Part shown: in pieces, positions 16,618 to 25,717 of the stretch
Layout of the letters: each line of letters begins with the position of its first letter
Position numbering within the stretch: position 1 is the first letter of the stretch
Source: Alistipes sp.
GTDB taxonomy: Bacteria > Bacteroidota > Bacteroidia > Bacteroidales > Rikenellaceae
Direction of reading: 5' to 3'
DNA length: 64,000 nt
Assembly: GCF_020026455.1 (NCBI RefSeq)
Contig: NZ_JAHHQJ010000005.1
Location: 147,761-211,760, forward strand
Position numbers and translations under genes: made by a program
The notes under the pieces: model-generated
The model's database searches: none
What the model saw: the letters and a program-made list of their open reading frames with translations, nothing else
What the model was told of the DNA's origin: nothing

Positions 16618-18036
16618 ATGAAAAAGACCTGTTATCTTCTCCTCACCGCTCTGCTGACGATGGCCGCACTGCGCACGTCGGCCCAGAACACGGATACCTC
16701 GAAGGAGAATTTTCCATCGACTGAAGCTACGCTTTCGCAAATCAGAGACGCCGAAGCGCATCCGAACGCCAAGCACGTCCGGATGGCCGACACTTCGGCC
16801 CTCACCGCCCCGGTGAAACGTCCGGGGCTGATCCGCCGCATCATCGACTATTACAGCCGCTCGAACGTGGACCGCACCTTCGAAAAGAAAATCGACTGGA
16901 GCATCGCCCCGGGACCCAACTACTCCTCGGACGTAGGCTTCGGCATCGGATTCCTGCTGGCGGGCCTCTACCGGCTCGACCGCACCGACTCGGTAACCGC
17001 ACCGTCGAACATTTCGATTTACGGCAACTTCACGACCGAGAAATTCGTGCTTCTGCGCTTCTCGGGCGACAATATCTACAACCACAACAAACAGCGTCTG
17101 AGCTACTCGGGGGCATTCGTCTATTTCCCGGGAGCCTTCTACGGCGTGGGTTACAACGCCGGAAAGGAGGGATATGCACAGGATCTGACCACCACGATGG
17201 GACTCTTCCGCATCTCCTACTGCACATCGCTCATCGGCCGCTTCTACATCGGTGTAAGCGGTGGCATAGACTACACGGGAGCCAGATACAAAAGCACGGG
17301 AATGGTCGACTACATGAACCGCATCGACCGGGGCGAGATAGAAAAACCCGAAGGACAGATCGGCGAGTTGTACGACCTGTGGAAGGACGGCAACCGCTAC
17401 GATCCCGAAAAACAGGATCCCTTCTCAAACTACATCGCCTTGACGGGCGACAAGCCCAACCCGTTCAACGCCAACGTCGGGCTCTTCGCCCAATACGACA
17501 CGCGCGACGTGACGTTCAACGCCTCGAAAGGCATCTTCATCAAGGCCGAGGCCAAGTGGTATCCCAAATGGCTGGGCAACACGCGCCGCACGTTCGGACG
17601 CTTCACGCTGACCTTCGACTTCTACCAGAAGCTCTGGAAAGGAGCCGTGCTGGCCTACGACCTCTATGCCGATGCCACGGCCGGAACCCCTTCGTGGCAC
17701 ATGTACGCCAAAATGGGCGGCATGGAACGCATGCGCGGCTACTACGAGGGACGTTATCGGGATGAAAAACTGATCGAAACACAGATCGAACTGCGGCAGA
17801 AAATCTACCGCCGCCACGGAATCGTGGGATGGATCGGCGGCGGACAGGTCTGGGGAACGGATAAATTCCGCTGGGGAAACACGCTCTGCAGTTTTGGCTG
17901 CGGCTACCGCTTCGAATTCAAGAACCGCATGAACATCCGCCTCGACTACGGCTGGGGAGCGTTCGGCAACCGGAACCTGCCGTGGGACCGCAAACGATCC
18001 TCGGCATTCCTGTTCACTGCTTCGGAAGCATTCTAA
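16618..18036 (+). CDS. BamA/TamA-family outer-membrane beta-barrel protein (no POTRA domains)
   Basis: A 472-residue protein with a signal peptide (MKKTCYLLLTALLTMAALRTSAQ) and a short linker. A barrel of alternating strands follows from about residue 95 (WSIAPGPNYSSDVGFGIGFLLAGLYRLD). It contains the Omp85 signature GMERMRGYYEGRYRD around residue 365-380, equivalent to the conserved RGY...YR loop motif. It ends in the aromatic-rich final strand SAFLFTASEAF with terminal Phe, the usual outer-membrane insertion signal. POTRA repeats are not visible, so it resembles the short surface-antigen (D15-like) proteins of Bacteroidota and not essential BamA. Cargo or function is unknown. Its stop overlaps the convergent PPTase gene by four bases. 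Confidence 0.85.
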   Translation: MKKTCYLLLTALLTMAALRTSAQNTDTSKENFPSTEATLSQIRDAEAHPNAKHVRMADTSALTAPVKRPGLIRRIIDYYSRSNVDRTFEKKIDWSIAPGPNYSSDVGFGIGFLLAGLYRLDRTDSVTAPSNISIYGNFTTEKFVLLRFSGDNIYNHNKQRLSYSGAFVYFPGAFYGVGYNAGKEGYAQDLTTTMGLFRISYCTSLIGRFYIGVSGGIDYTGARYKSTGMVDYMNRIDRGEIEKPEGQIGELYDLWKDGNRYDPEKQDPFSNYIALTGDKPNPFNANVGLFAQYDTRDVTFNASKGIFIKAEAKWYPKWLGNTRRTFGRFTLTFDFYQKLWKGAVLAYDLYADATAGTPSWHMYAKMGGMERMRGYYEGRYRDEKLIETQIELRQKIYRRHGIVGWIGGGQVWGTDKFRWGNTLCSFGCGYRFEFKNRMNIRLDYGWGAFGNRNLPWDRKRSSAFLFTASEAF

Positions 18037-18599
18037 AGGATCGAGACAAGGATAAAACCGTCGTCCAAAGATACGGAGAGCCCGATCGGCTCTCCGTTTT
18101 CGATCTGCCCCGCGAGCGTCCCGGCGGCAAGATCGAGCCGCACGACGCGCAGATCCCTCCGGAAATTCAGCCCCCGGCGCCCGGCATACTTGTAGAGAGC
18201 CTCCTTGGCACACCAGACGATCCCCGGCAGAAGCGGATCGTCGGAAAGGGACGCCTCGTCAGGTGTCAGGAAGCGGTCCGCGGTGCGTCTGAAGTCGCGC
18301 GCAGCGGGTTCGATGTCCACGGCGCAGCGCTCCGCGGAGGCGCAGACCGCGACACGGCCGGCACAATGGGAGACGGAGATATGGACGGCGCGGTTCGTCA
18401 GCACCGGAGCGCCCAGCGGATCGTAGGCGATTGCGACGTCGGCACCCAATTCACGGCGCACCACGGCCCGCCAGGTGAGGAACTCGGCCCGGCGGCGTTC
18501 CGAAGCAAACCCGGCGGCCACGGCACGTTCCGCGGGAGTCGTCCACCGGTCCGACTCCTCGGCCGGGAGCAGCGGCGATGTCCACAGGGCCGGAATCAT
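18033..18599 (-). CDS. 4'-phosphopantetheinyl transferase superfamily protein
   Basis: Transfers phosphopantetheine from coenzyme A to a serine of carrier proteins. The 188-residue protein carries the diagnostic motifs AVDIEPAARDF (about residues 91-101; Asp and Glu bind Mg) and WCAKEALYKYAGRRG (about 128-142), with the earlier HISVSHCAG. It is a Sfp/AcpT-type enzyme at the short end of the family. Its ATG overlaps the TGA of the upstream GldE-like gene (ATGA), showing tight coupling. The partner carrier protein is not in the window. Confidence 0.9.
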   Translation of the reverse strand: MIPALWTSPLLPAEESDRWTTPAERAVAAGFASERRRAEFLTWRAVVRRELGADVAIAYDPLGAPVLTNRAVHISVSHCAGRVAVCASAERCAVDIEPAARDFRRTADRFLTPDEASLSDDPLLPGIVWCAKEALYKYAGRRGLNFRRDLRVVRLDLAAGTLAGQIENGEPIGLSVSLDDGFILVSIL

Positions 18600-19876
18600 T
18601 GGAGGTCGACGCGGATTTTATCGACCCGGTGGCCATCCATCTCCTGCACCGTGAAGCGCAGGTCGTGCGACGTGAAGACATCCCCTTTGCGCGGGAAGTC
18701 GCGCTTGAGTTCGAGCATCAGCCCGCCAAGGGTTTCGGCCTCGCCCCGGACATCGGCGAAAACCTCCTCGCCGATGTCGAGGATGCGCTCGAAATCCCCG
18801 AGGTGGGTCTTACCCTCGAAAATATAGCTCTTGGCGTCGAGACGCGTGTAGAAGCACTCGTCGTTGTCGCTCTCGTCGGAAATCTCGCCGACGATCTCTT
18901 CGATGATGTCTTCGAGCGACACCAGACCCAGGGTCGACCCGTATTCGTCGACGACGATGGCCATGTGGACCTTGTTCGACTGGAAGTCAGCCAGCAGGTC
19001 GTTGATCTTTTTGTGCTCGGGGACGAAATAGGGTTTGCGGATCAGCTGCTGCCAGGCGAAATCACCGCCGTTGTTGATGTAGGGCAGCAGGTCCTTGACA
19101 TAGAGCGTTCCGCGGATATTGTCCACATCCTCCTCGTAGACCGGGATGCGCGAGAAGCCCGATTCGATGATCGTCCTCTTGACCGTCTCGTAACCGGCCG
19201 TCATGGAGAGCGCCGTAATGTCCACACGGGGCTTCATGATCTCCTGCACCTCGGTATTGACGAAGTTGACAATCCCCGAAAGCATCACGTGCTCCTCGGG
19301 GCTGGAGCCCTGTGTCATGTCGACGGCATCGGCCAGTTCGTCGAGCGAAATCTCGCTCTTGTGTGCGGCCTTTTCGCTGATGCGACTGCTTGTGCGGACC
19401 AGTGCGTAGGAGAGCGGATAGAAAACCCACCGCAGCACCAGCAGCGGACGGGCCACCATCGAGGCGAAGCGCAGGGGGATGGTCTGCGCAAGCACTTTGG
19501 GCAGGATCTCACCGAAAAGCAGCAGCAGGAAAGTCACCAGCACGGTCTTGAACAGGAACTCGAAGCGCAGGAACGTGAAGAGCGAGTCGATAATCCCGGC
19601 CGTGAGGATGACGATGCAGATATTCACCAGATTGTTGATTACCAGAATCGTGGCCAGCAGCAGATCGACATCGGCCAGCAGCCGCAGCATGGCGGCAGCC
19701 GACGAGCTTCTGCTGCTCTGCAGCTGGCGGATGTCGTTGTGCGAAAGGGAGAAAAAAGAAGTCTCGGCCCCCGAAACGAGCGCCGAAACACACAACAGGC
19801 AAAGCGTCACCGCACAAAGCACGGCGATATGCGGAGAAAACCCGTTGAAAGCGATCCAGGAATAGACGTCTTCCAA
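18596..19876 (-). CDS. CorC/HlyC-type membrane protein with CBS domains, GldE-like
   Basis: A 426-residue membrane protein with an N-terminal DUF21/CNNM region of about four TM segments (residues 15-165; VSALVSGAETSFFSLS, LVTFLLLLFGEILPKVLAQ). Two CBS domains follow (IMKPRVDITALSMTAGYE through IAIVVDEYGSTLGLVSLEDIIEEIVGEI). It ends in a C-terminal CorC_HlyC domain (ETLGGLMLELKRDFPRKGDVF). Relatives include magnesium/cobalt transport modulators and GldE of gliding Bacteroidota. No other gliding genes are visible, so a gliding role is not supported. It sits between ftsZ and the PPTase gene. Confidence 0.87.
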   Translation of the reverse strand: MEDVYSWIAFNGFSPHIAVLCAVTLCLLCVSALVSGAETSFFSLSHNDIRQLQSSRSSSAAAMLRLLADVDLLLATILVINNLVNICIVILTAGIIDSLFTFLRFEFLFKTVLVTFLLLLFGEILPKVLAQTIPLRFASMVARPLLVLRWVFYPLSYALVRTSSRISEKAAHKSEISLDELADAVDMTQGSSPEEHVMLSGIVNFVNTEVQEIMKPRVDITALSMTAGYETVKRTIIESGFSRIPVYEEDVDNIRGTLYVKDLLPYINNGGDFAWQQLIRKPYFVPEHKKINDLLADFQSNKVHMAIVVDEYGSTLGLVSLEDIIEEIVGEISDESDNDECFYTRLDAKSYIFEGKTHLGDFERILDIGEEVFADVRGEAETLGGLMLELKRDFPRKGDVFTSHDLRFTVQEMDGHRVDKIRVDLQ

Positions 19877-19892
19877 ATTGAAAATCGGTTAG

Positions 19893-21224
19893 TTAATCGA
19901 ATAGCGAGCCGCTCTGCGACTCCTCCTTCTGCCCCTGAACTTCGGGCGCATCGTCCTTCAGCACCTCCTTGCGGCTCCCGGGGACGCGCACGATGAACTT
20001 CGAGTTACGCGACTGGTAGGCGGGTTTGGCCAACAGGCTGTCGATGTTGCTGTAACGGGTCGGCTTGGCCCCGAGCATCACCAGTTCGGGCTGGCGCTGG
20101 GCGGGTTTGGGGGGCAGAGGCTTGATCGGCTCCAGCACGGGAGCTGCGGCGGGGCTCTCCTTGACGGCCGGCTCGGCACTGCGGGCCGGGGAGACGACCT
20201 GCTTCATCGCGCCGGGCTGCTGCACGTCGCCTTCGAAGCCCGTGGCAACGACCACCAGTTCGATGAAATTGCCCAACTGCGGCTTCTCGCTCGTACCCCA
20301 GATGATGTTGGCGTTGTGGATCACCCCGTTTTCGTCCTGCACGCTGGCGTGGGACTGAATATACTCCAGAATCTGCACCACCTCCTCGTACATCAGGGCA
20401 TCGGCGTCCGACACCGAAATATTCAGCAGGATGTTCTTGGCTCCCGAAATCAGGTTGTGGTCCAGCAGCGGGGAGCGCAGCGATGCTTCGGCAACCGCCT
20501 CGGCACGCTTGTCGCCGTCAGCCGTAGCCACGGCCATATGTGCCCGGCCGCTGTTGCGCATCACCTTCGAGACATCGGCGAAGTCGACGTTCACCAGGTC
20601 GCTCTCCACGGTGATGATCTCCGCGATGCCCTTGGCCGCGGAGGCCAGGATGTCGTCGGCCTTGCCGAAAGCCTGTTTCAGCGAGAGCCGGCCGTAGATC
20701 TCCAGGATGTTTTCGTTGTTGATGATCAGCAGCGAATCGGTATTCTGCCGCAGCTCCTCGATACCGCGGAATGCCTGTTCGTAGCGGATCTTGCCCTCGA
20801 CGGCCAGCGGCGAGGTGACGATGGCCACGGTCAGCAGCCCCATCTCCTTGGCCAGCTTGGCAATGACGGGCGATGCGCCCGTGCCGGTTCCGCCGCCCAT
20901 GCCGGCGGTGATGAAGAGCATCTTCGTGCCGGCCTCCTCGAGCACCTGGCGGATTTCGGGCAGCGACTCGACAGCCGCACGGCGGCCATTCTCCGGATCG
21001 TTCCCGGCACCGAGCCCCTCGGAGCCAAGGCGGATCTTCCGCTCCACGGGGCTCTTGTCGAGCGCCTGCTGGTCGGTGTTGCAGACCATGAACGTAACTC
21101 CCCTGATCCCGAGGTTCCACATGTGGTTTACGGCATTGCCTCCTGCGCCGCCGACGCCGACCACCGTGATGATCGAACCGTTCGTGCGCGGGACTTTGAT
21201 TTCCGACATCAATTCGTCTGTCAT
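19893..21224 (-). CDS. ftsZ: Cell division GTPase FtsZ
   Basis: Tubulin-like GTPase that forms the division ring. The 443-residue protein shows VVGVGGAGGNAVNHM (residues 21-35), the GTP-binding signature GGGTGTG (110-116) and the T7-loop region VNVDFADVSKVM. A variable linker rich in Ala/Pro follows, then the C-terminal block YQSRNSKFIVRVPGSRKEV. The terminal SGSLFD differs from the classical D-P-FLR peptide. Downstream of ftsA in the same direction, but separated by a 282-bp repeat-bearing gap with its own possible promoter (TAATTTTG at 21254-21261). Confidence 0.98.
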   Translation of the reverse strand: MTDELMSEIKVPRTNGSIITVVGVGGAGGNAVNHMWNLGIRGVTFMVCNTDQQALDKSPVERKIRLGSEGLGAGNDPENGRRAAVESLPEIRQVLEEAGTKMLFITAGMGGGTGTGASPVIAKLAKEMGLLTVAIVTSPLAVEGKIRYEQAFRGIEELRQNTDSLLIINNENILEIYGRLSLKQAFGKADDILASAAKGIAEIITVESDLVNVDFADVSKVMRNSGRAHMAVATADGDKRAEAVAEASLRSPLLDHNLISGAKNILLNISVSDADALMYEEVVQILEYIQSHASVQDENGVIHNANIIWGTSEKPQLGNFIELVVVATGFEGDVQQPGAMKQVVSPARSAEPAVKESPAAAPVLEPIKPLPPKPAQRQPELVMLGAKPTRYSNIDSLLAKPAYQSRNSKFIVRVPGSRKEVLKDDAPEVQGQKEESQSGSLFD

Positions 21225-21253
21225 ATCGTTATTTCCTAATTATCCAAACAACT

Positions 21254-21261
21254 CAAAATTA
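21254..21261 (-). promoter_or_regulatory. Possible ftsZ -7 box TAATTTTG
   Basis: Fits TAnnTTTG and lies 29 bases upstream of the ftsZ ATG. No TTG at the usual -33 spacing, so support is partial. Confidence 0.4.
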
Positions 21262-21339
21262 CTCTTTTCCCGCGGGAGAGCGGTACTTTCGCGGCTCTCC
21301 GCCGCATTGACGGATCCGACCTTTTCCAGAAGTTCCCCT

Positions 21340-21440
21340 TCTCTTTCCAGGACCCTTCTCTTTCCAGGACCCTTCGTTCCAAGGCTTCCTCGTTCCGAAG
21401 CCTCCGTCTCGTCCCGAAACCTCCGTCTCGTTCCGAAGCC
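21340..21440. repeat. Tandem repeats between ftsA and ftsZ
   Basis: Two exact adjacent copies of a 17-bp unit, TTCTCTTTCCAGGACCC (21340-21356, 21357-21373). These are followed by a 19-bp unit beginning TCGTTCCGAAGCCTCC (21391-21409), repeated with two changes at 21410-21428 and partially at 21429-21440. The sequence lies in the ftsA-ftsZ gap and would be in the transcript if the two genes are co-transcribed. Confidence 0.85.
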
Positions 21441-21506
21441 GCTTTGTCGCGACACAACCGGCGCCCGGGAGGGGTTACGGCCGGAAGGCCGACAAGGCGA
21501 CCGGGG

Positions 21507-22982
21507 CTAAATCTCTTCGTCCTCGGCGGCCGAGAAACTCTTGTTGATCTTGTCGAAGGTCTTCTGGAAGATCGCACCCCAGTTGCGGCTGCGCTTGGGC
21601 TCGCTCACCAGAGTTTCGTCGACACGCTCTTCGGTCGGTTGACCGGCCGCTTCGGCCGCTTCGGCCCCGGACTGCACCCCGGGATCGGGTTCCGGAGCCG
21701 CGACGGGAGGCGTATAGGGCCGGGCTGCACGCGGCTGCGGAGCCTTGAACCCGCCGGCTGCAGGCTGCGTCGGCGTGAAAGGACGGTGCATCTCGGGACG
21801 CGGAGTCGTCGAACGCTCGATGACTGCGCAGCCGCCCAGTTCGGCCCCCTTGAGCAGGATGCCCACGGCGGTCGAGAAAGCGGCATCGGCAACCTTCTCC
21901 TTCGCCTCTTCGGTGATTCCCGCCTCGGGGAGGGCGACACGCACGTCCATGCCCGTCACGCGGCGGAACAACTCGTCGAGGTCCTTGAGTTTGGACGAAC
22001 CGCCCGTCAGCACAATGCCGTAGGCCAGTTTTCCGGCGTATCCCGAATCCTTGATCTCCTGCTGCACGAACTCCGCAATGTCCGTGGCGCGGGCCTCGAT
22101 CACCGTGGCCAGGTTGCGCAGCAAAATATCCTTCGCCTCGCGGGCCGTACGGCCGTTGACGCGGATCAGTTTGTCCTCGGGGGCCAGTTCGGCCACTGCC
22201 GAACCGTATTTCTGCTTGAGGCTCTCGACGTGTTTCTCGGGAACGCTCATCGTGCGGATGTCGCGGTTGATGGCCGAAGCTCCCATCGGGATCGAAGCCA
22301 CGTAACGCACCACATTGCGGTAATAGACCGTCACGTCGGTAACGCCGCCGCCGACGTCGACCACGGCCACACCCTCCTCCTTCTCATCGGGCAGCAGCAC
22401 CGCTTCAGCCGTCGCCAGCGCGTCGGACATGACGCCCAGCATCCTGATGCCGAGGCGTTTCAAGGCCATATCGAGCCGCTGCATCGGCGTTTTGAGGCAA
22501 AGGATGAAGTTGAACGTCGACGAAAGTTTCTTGCCGAACGAACCCACGGGATTGCGCACCTCCTGGCTGTCGTCGACCATGTAGTTCTGGGGCACTCGCT
22601 CCATGATGGTCTCGTCGTCGGGGGCCTGCACGTTGCGCATGCGGTCGAACAGCGCATCGACGTCCTTCTGGTTGACGCCGTTCTGGGGATCGTAGACGAA
22701 GACATGGTCGGTATGGCGCGCACAGCGCACGAAATCGCCCGAGATACCGGCATACGCCTCCGTGATGCGGATTCCGAGCTGCTGCTCGGCCTCCGCCACG
22801 GCCTCGCGGATGGCGCAGCTCACCAGTTCGATATTCTCGATCCGGCCCGCATTGACTCCCTCGACGGGCTTCGTGACGACACACGCCACGTCAAGCAGGC
22901 CTTCGGGCATCTTCTCTCCAACGGCCACCACGACCGACGAACATCCCAAATCGACGGCAACGGTATAATTCTTTTTTTCCAC
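21507..22982 (-). CDS. ftsA: Cell division protein FtsA
   Basis: Actin-like ATPase that tethers FtsZ to the membrane and recruits later division proteins. The 491-residue protein has the phosphate-binding DLGCSSVVVAVG (about residues 11-22), the second phosphate loop AVVDVGGGVTDVTVY and the adenosine motif VLTGGSSKLKDLDELF. A proline-rich linker follows, then a C-terminal amphipathic stretch (NWGAIFQKTFDKINKSFS) likely to insert in the membrane. Translation starts at GTG. A 10-bp direct repeat (ACGGTATAAT on the plus strand at 22960-22969 and 22981-22990) brackets the start codon. ftsQ ends 12 bases upstream. Confidence 0.96.
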   Translation of the reverse strand: MEKKNYTVAVDLGCSSVVVAVGEKMPEGLLDVACVVTKPVEGVNAGRIENIELVSCAIREAVAEAEQQLGIRITEAYAGISGDFVRCARHTDHVFVYDPQNGVNQKDVDALFDRMRNVQAPDDETIMERVPQNYMVDDSQEVRNPVGSFGKKLSSTFNFILCLKTPMQRLDMALKRLGIRMLGVMSDALATAEAVLLPDEKEEGVAVVDVGGGVTDVTVYYRNVVRYVASIPMGASAINRDIRTMSVPEKHVESLKQKYGSAVAELAPEDKLIRVNGRTAREAKDILLRNLATVIEARATDIAEFVQQEIKDSGYAGKLAYGIVLTGGSSKLKDLDELFRRVTGMDVRVALPEAGITEEAKEKVADAAFSTAVGILLKGAELGGCAVIERSTTPRPEMHRPFTPTQPAAGGFKAPQPRAARPYTPPVAAPEPDPGVQSGAEAAEAAGQPTEERVDETLVSEPKRSRNWGAIFQKTFDKINKSFSAAEDEEI

Positions 22983-22994
22983 GGTATAATCCTT

Positions 22995-24095
22995 TTACTT
23001 CTTGCAGACCACCTGGTCGTTATATCTGATGTCAATAGTACGGTATTCGCTCCAACCGATCGACGAAAGCCCGCTGCGGTAGAACCGCAACAGTTTGTCG
23101 AACTTGCGCTCCACGTCGTCCAGCCGGCCGAAAAGCACGGTGAAACGGCCGCTGCGAGGCGTAAGTTCGACCTCCAATGCTCCGCTGGGGGGCGTTTTCG
23201 CGGTGATCTGCACCACTTCCGACCTCCAGAAATCATCGTCTTCGACAGTTTCTACAAAGGTAAGGAGTTTCATGAAATCTTCGTAGCTTTTCTCCAACTT
23301 TTTTTGCTTCCGACGCTCGGCCTCCTGCAGCTCGGTGATACGCTCGATCTCCGCGCGGATCACACCCGCACGGTAGCGGTAGGTGCGGCGCAGTCCGGCC
23401 TTCTTCTCCCGCAGCGCGTCGACCCGCGCATCGAACTCCCCGGAGCCCTCCAGGCGCCACCACTGCCGCTTGATGCGCATGCGGCGCAGGGCCAGGATGT
23501 TGCGGTCGTTCTCCAGCTCACGCCGGTAGAGAGGGTATTTCTCGCGCTCGAGTTCGGCGATGCGGCCGTCGATCTCCCGGAGGCGCAGGTCGATATGCTC
23601 GCGCACGCTCCCCACGTACGATGCGGGAAAGGGCGGGCGGTACGAGCCGGTGACCACCGGCACGTAGAGCGACGAGGCTCGCGGCGCGGCGAAGACATAG
23701 CCTTCGGCCGTCACGTAGCCGTTCATGCCGTCGGTCAGCAGGCGCACCAGAGGCTTGCGCTGACTGATCTCAATGTGCAGCGTCCCCCCGTAGGAGACAT
23801 AGGCGGCGGTTTCATCCACAAATCCGTTGCGGGCGATCAGTTGTTCGATGCCCGTCAGGTCCACCGCATCAACAGCCGTGCCGAGAGTCTTGATTCCGGC
23901 ATGCGAAATCCACTGGCGGACCATCGCCGCCGAGACCAGGTGCCCCTGCGAAGAGCTGTCCACAACCTCGATCTCCACCCTTCCGACCGTGCCCGCATTG
24001 CGCACACGCCGCACCGCCGAGGCCGCAAAGACGATGTATGCGGCCACGGAACCCCACAGCAGGGACAGAAGCGTGTATCGGAGGTATTTGTTCAA
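22995..24095 (-). CDS. ftsQ: Cell division protein FtsQ/DivIB with a helical insertion
   Basis: Bitopic division protein linking early and late divisome parts. The 366-residue protein has one N-terminal TM segment (about 7-26), a POTRA-like region (VEIEVVDSSSQGHLVSAAMVRQWI, IEISQRKPLVRLLTD) and the start of the beta domain (YVFAAPRASSLYVPVVTGSY, 134-152). The beta domain resumes at about 271 (YEDFMKLLTFVETVEDDDFW) and ends SEYRTIDIRYNDQVVCKK. Between them lie about 115 residues of charged, Arg/Glu-rich helical sequence that the usual 250-280-residue FtsQ lacks. The only start is TTG, overlapping the stop of a seven-residue upstream frame (24092-24115). Confidence 0.88.
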   Translation of the reverse strand: MNKYLRYTLLSLLWGSVAAYIVFAASAVRRVRNAGTVGRVEIEVVDSSSQGHLVSAAMVRQWISHAGIKTLGTAVDAVDLTGIEQLIARNGFVDETAAYVSYGGTLHIEISQRKPLVRLLTDGMNGYVTAEGYVFAAPRASSLYVPVVTGSYRPPFPASYVGSVREHIDLRLREIDGRIAELEREKYPLYRRELENDRNILALRRMRIKRQWWRLEGSGEFDARVDALREKKAGLRRTYRYRAGVIRAEIERITELQEAERRKQKKLEKSYEDFMKLLTFVETVEDDDFWRSEVVQITAKTPPSGALEVELTPRSGRFTVLFGRLDDVERKFDKLLRFYRSGLSSIGWSEYRTIDIRYNDQVVCKK

Positions 24096-24115
24096 CGAAT
24101 CGGGGTATCAGTCAT
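24092..24115 (-). other. Possible short upstream frame coupled to ftsQ
   Basis: ATG followed by six more codons (MTDTPIR) and TGA; the TGA overlaps the TTG start of ftsQ as TTGA. It may help re-initiation on the weak TTG codon. No independent evidence that it is translated. Confidence 0.3.
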
Positions 24116-24175
24116 TTCAGCGAATTCATGCAGCGGCGCCGGGCGGCGTCCGGATGCCCGGCAGCCGCCGGAGCG

Positions 24176-25558
24176 TCAGCTTTTTGCCCGGAGCCTCTCG
24201 GCGATCGCCCCGCAGCAGGCGTCGATATTGCCTGCGCCGAAGCTGATCACCACCTCGGAGTCCATTGCGGCCACTTCGTCGGCAAGCCGGTCGCGGTCGA
24301 CGATGCGGCACGGCACGGCGACCCGTCGGGCGATGATCTCCGAGGTGACACCCGGAATCGGCTCCTCGCGGGCCGGGTAGATCGGCAGCAGCACCACTTC
24401 GTCGGCAAGCGAAAGCGCCTCGGCGAACTCCGCATGGAGGTCGCGCGTACGGGTATAGAGGTGGGGCTGGAAGAGCGCCGTGATCCGCCGCCCGGGGAAC
24501 ATCTTCCGCACGGAGGTGAGCGTCGCGGCCAGCTCGCGCGGATGGTGGGCATAGTCGTCCATATAGACCTGCTTCGGGGTGTTGATGTAGAACTCGAAGC
24601 GCCGTTTCACCCCCGAAAACGAGGCCAGCGCCCCGCGCAGGCTGTCGCCGTCAAGGCTGCCACCCTCGGCCCGGGCCGCGCACCACACCGAAGCGACGGC
24701 CGCGACCGCATTTTCGATGTTGACCCACCCCGGAATGCCCAGCGTACACCCCTCGAACGTACCCGAGGGGGTCACCAGGTCGTAGCGGTAATGACCCCCT
24801 TCGAGCAGCTGCACGTTGCGGGCGTAGAAATCGCACGGCTCGTCGAACGAATAGCGCCAGAGGCTGATCTCAGGGTTGTCGATCACGATGTCGACCCCCT
24901 GTTTGACAATCAGCGAGCCGCCCGGCCGGATCTGCCGCACGAACTGCGAGAAGGCCTCCTTCACCGCCTCGTGCGTCCCATAGATATCGAGGTGGTCGGC
25001 ATCGGCCGAGGTGACCACCGCCACATCGGGATACAACTGCAGGAACGACCGGTCGAACTCGTCGGCCTCGACAGCCAGCCTCCGACCGTCGCCCAGAACT
25101 AGGTTGCCGCCGAAATTCTTCGAAATGCCCCCCAGAAAAGCCGAGCCGCCGCCCGTGAGGGCACGGTTGAGCCAGGCCACCATTGTCGAAGTGGTGGTCT
25201 TGCCGTGTGTGCCCGCCACGGCCATCACGTATTTACCCTCCGCAAGATGGCCCAGCATCTGCGAACGCTTCTCGACGCAGAAACCGTGGTCGCAAAAATA
25301 GCGGTATTCGCCGTGATCCTGCGGAACAGCCGGGGTATAGACGACCATCGTCTCCTTCGGGTCGAGAAAACCCTCGGGAATCAGCCGCACATCGTCCTCG
25401 TAGTGAATCGCCGCGCCCTCAGCTTCGAGTTCGCCGGTCAGCGGCGAAGGCGTGCGGTCGTAGCCTGCAACGGCACGGCCCTCGTGCAGAAAATAGCGCG
25501 CCAGGGCGCTCATGCCGATGCCGCCGATACCCAGAAAATAGACGTTTTTAAATTCCAT
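24176..25558 (-). CDS. murC: UDP-N-acetylmuramate--L-alanine ligase
   Basis: Cytoplasmic Mur ligase adding L-alanine to UDP-MurNAc, the first amino acid of the peptidoglycan stem. The 460-residue protein begins with the Rossmann motif FLGIGGIGMSALARYF. It has the ATP-binding loop AGTHGKTTTSTM near residue 115, the Mur central-domain pattern AVEADEFDRSFLQL, SADADHLDIYG, and the C-terminal DDYAHHPRELAATLTSVR. Length is typical. It lies between murG and ftsQ, with 80 bases to ftsQ and 159 bases from murG. Confidence 0.97.
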   Translation of the reverse strand: MEFKNVYFLGIGGIGMSALARYFLHEGRAVAGYDRTPSPLTGELEAEGAAIHYEDDVRLIPEGFLDPKETMVVYTPAVPQDHGEYRYFCDHGFCVEKRSQMLGHLAEGKYVMAVAGTHGKTTTSTMVAWLNRALTGGGSAFLGGISKNFGGNLVLGDGRRLAVEADEFDRSFLQLYPDVAVVTSADADHLDIYGTHEAVKEAFSQFVRQIRPGGSLIVKQGVDIVIDNPEISLWRYSFDEPCDFYARNVQLLEGGHYRYDLVTPSGTFEGCTLGIPGWVNIENAVAAVASVWCAARAEGGSLDGDSLRGALASFSGVKRRFEFYINTPKQVYMDDYAHHPRELAATLTSVRKMFPGRRITALFQPHLYTRTRDLHAEFAEALSLADEVVLLPIYPAREEPIPGVTSEIIARRVAVPCRIVDRDRLADEVAAMDSEVVISFGAGNIDACCGAIAERLRAKS

Positions 25559-25717
25559 TGCTCCAAAACTTCAAATATGTTCAATCGCCGATCCGCAGCC
25601 GGAGCTGCACCGTCGCGGCGCATCGCCGCATTTGCCCATCCGACCCGGGTCCAAACCTCCTCCGCATCAGCGGGGCGGGGCTTTCAGACCGTCACCGGCT
25701 CCTCGGGAGGAGGCCCG

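Noticed and set aside
18596..19876. Assigning the CorC/CBS protein firmly as gliding-motility GldE
   Set aside because: No other gliding genes are visible and the domain set is shared by general CorC/HlyC proteins.
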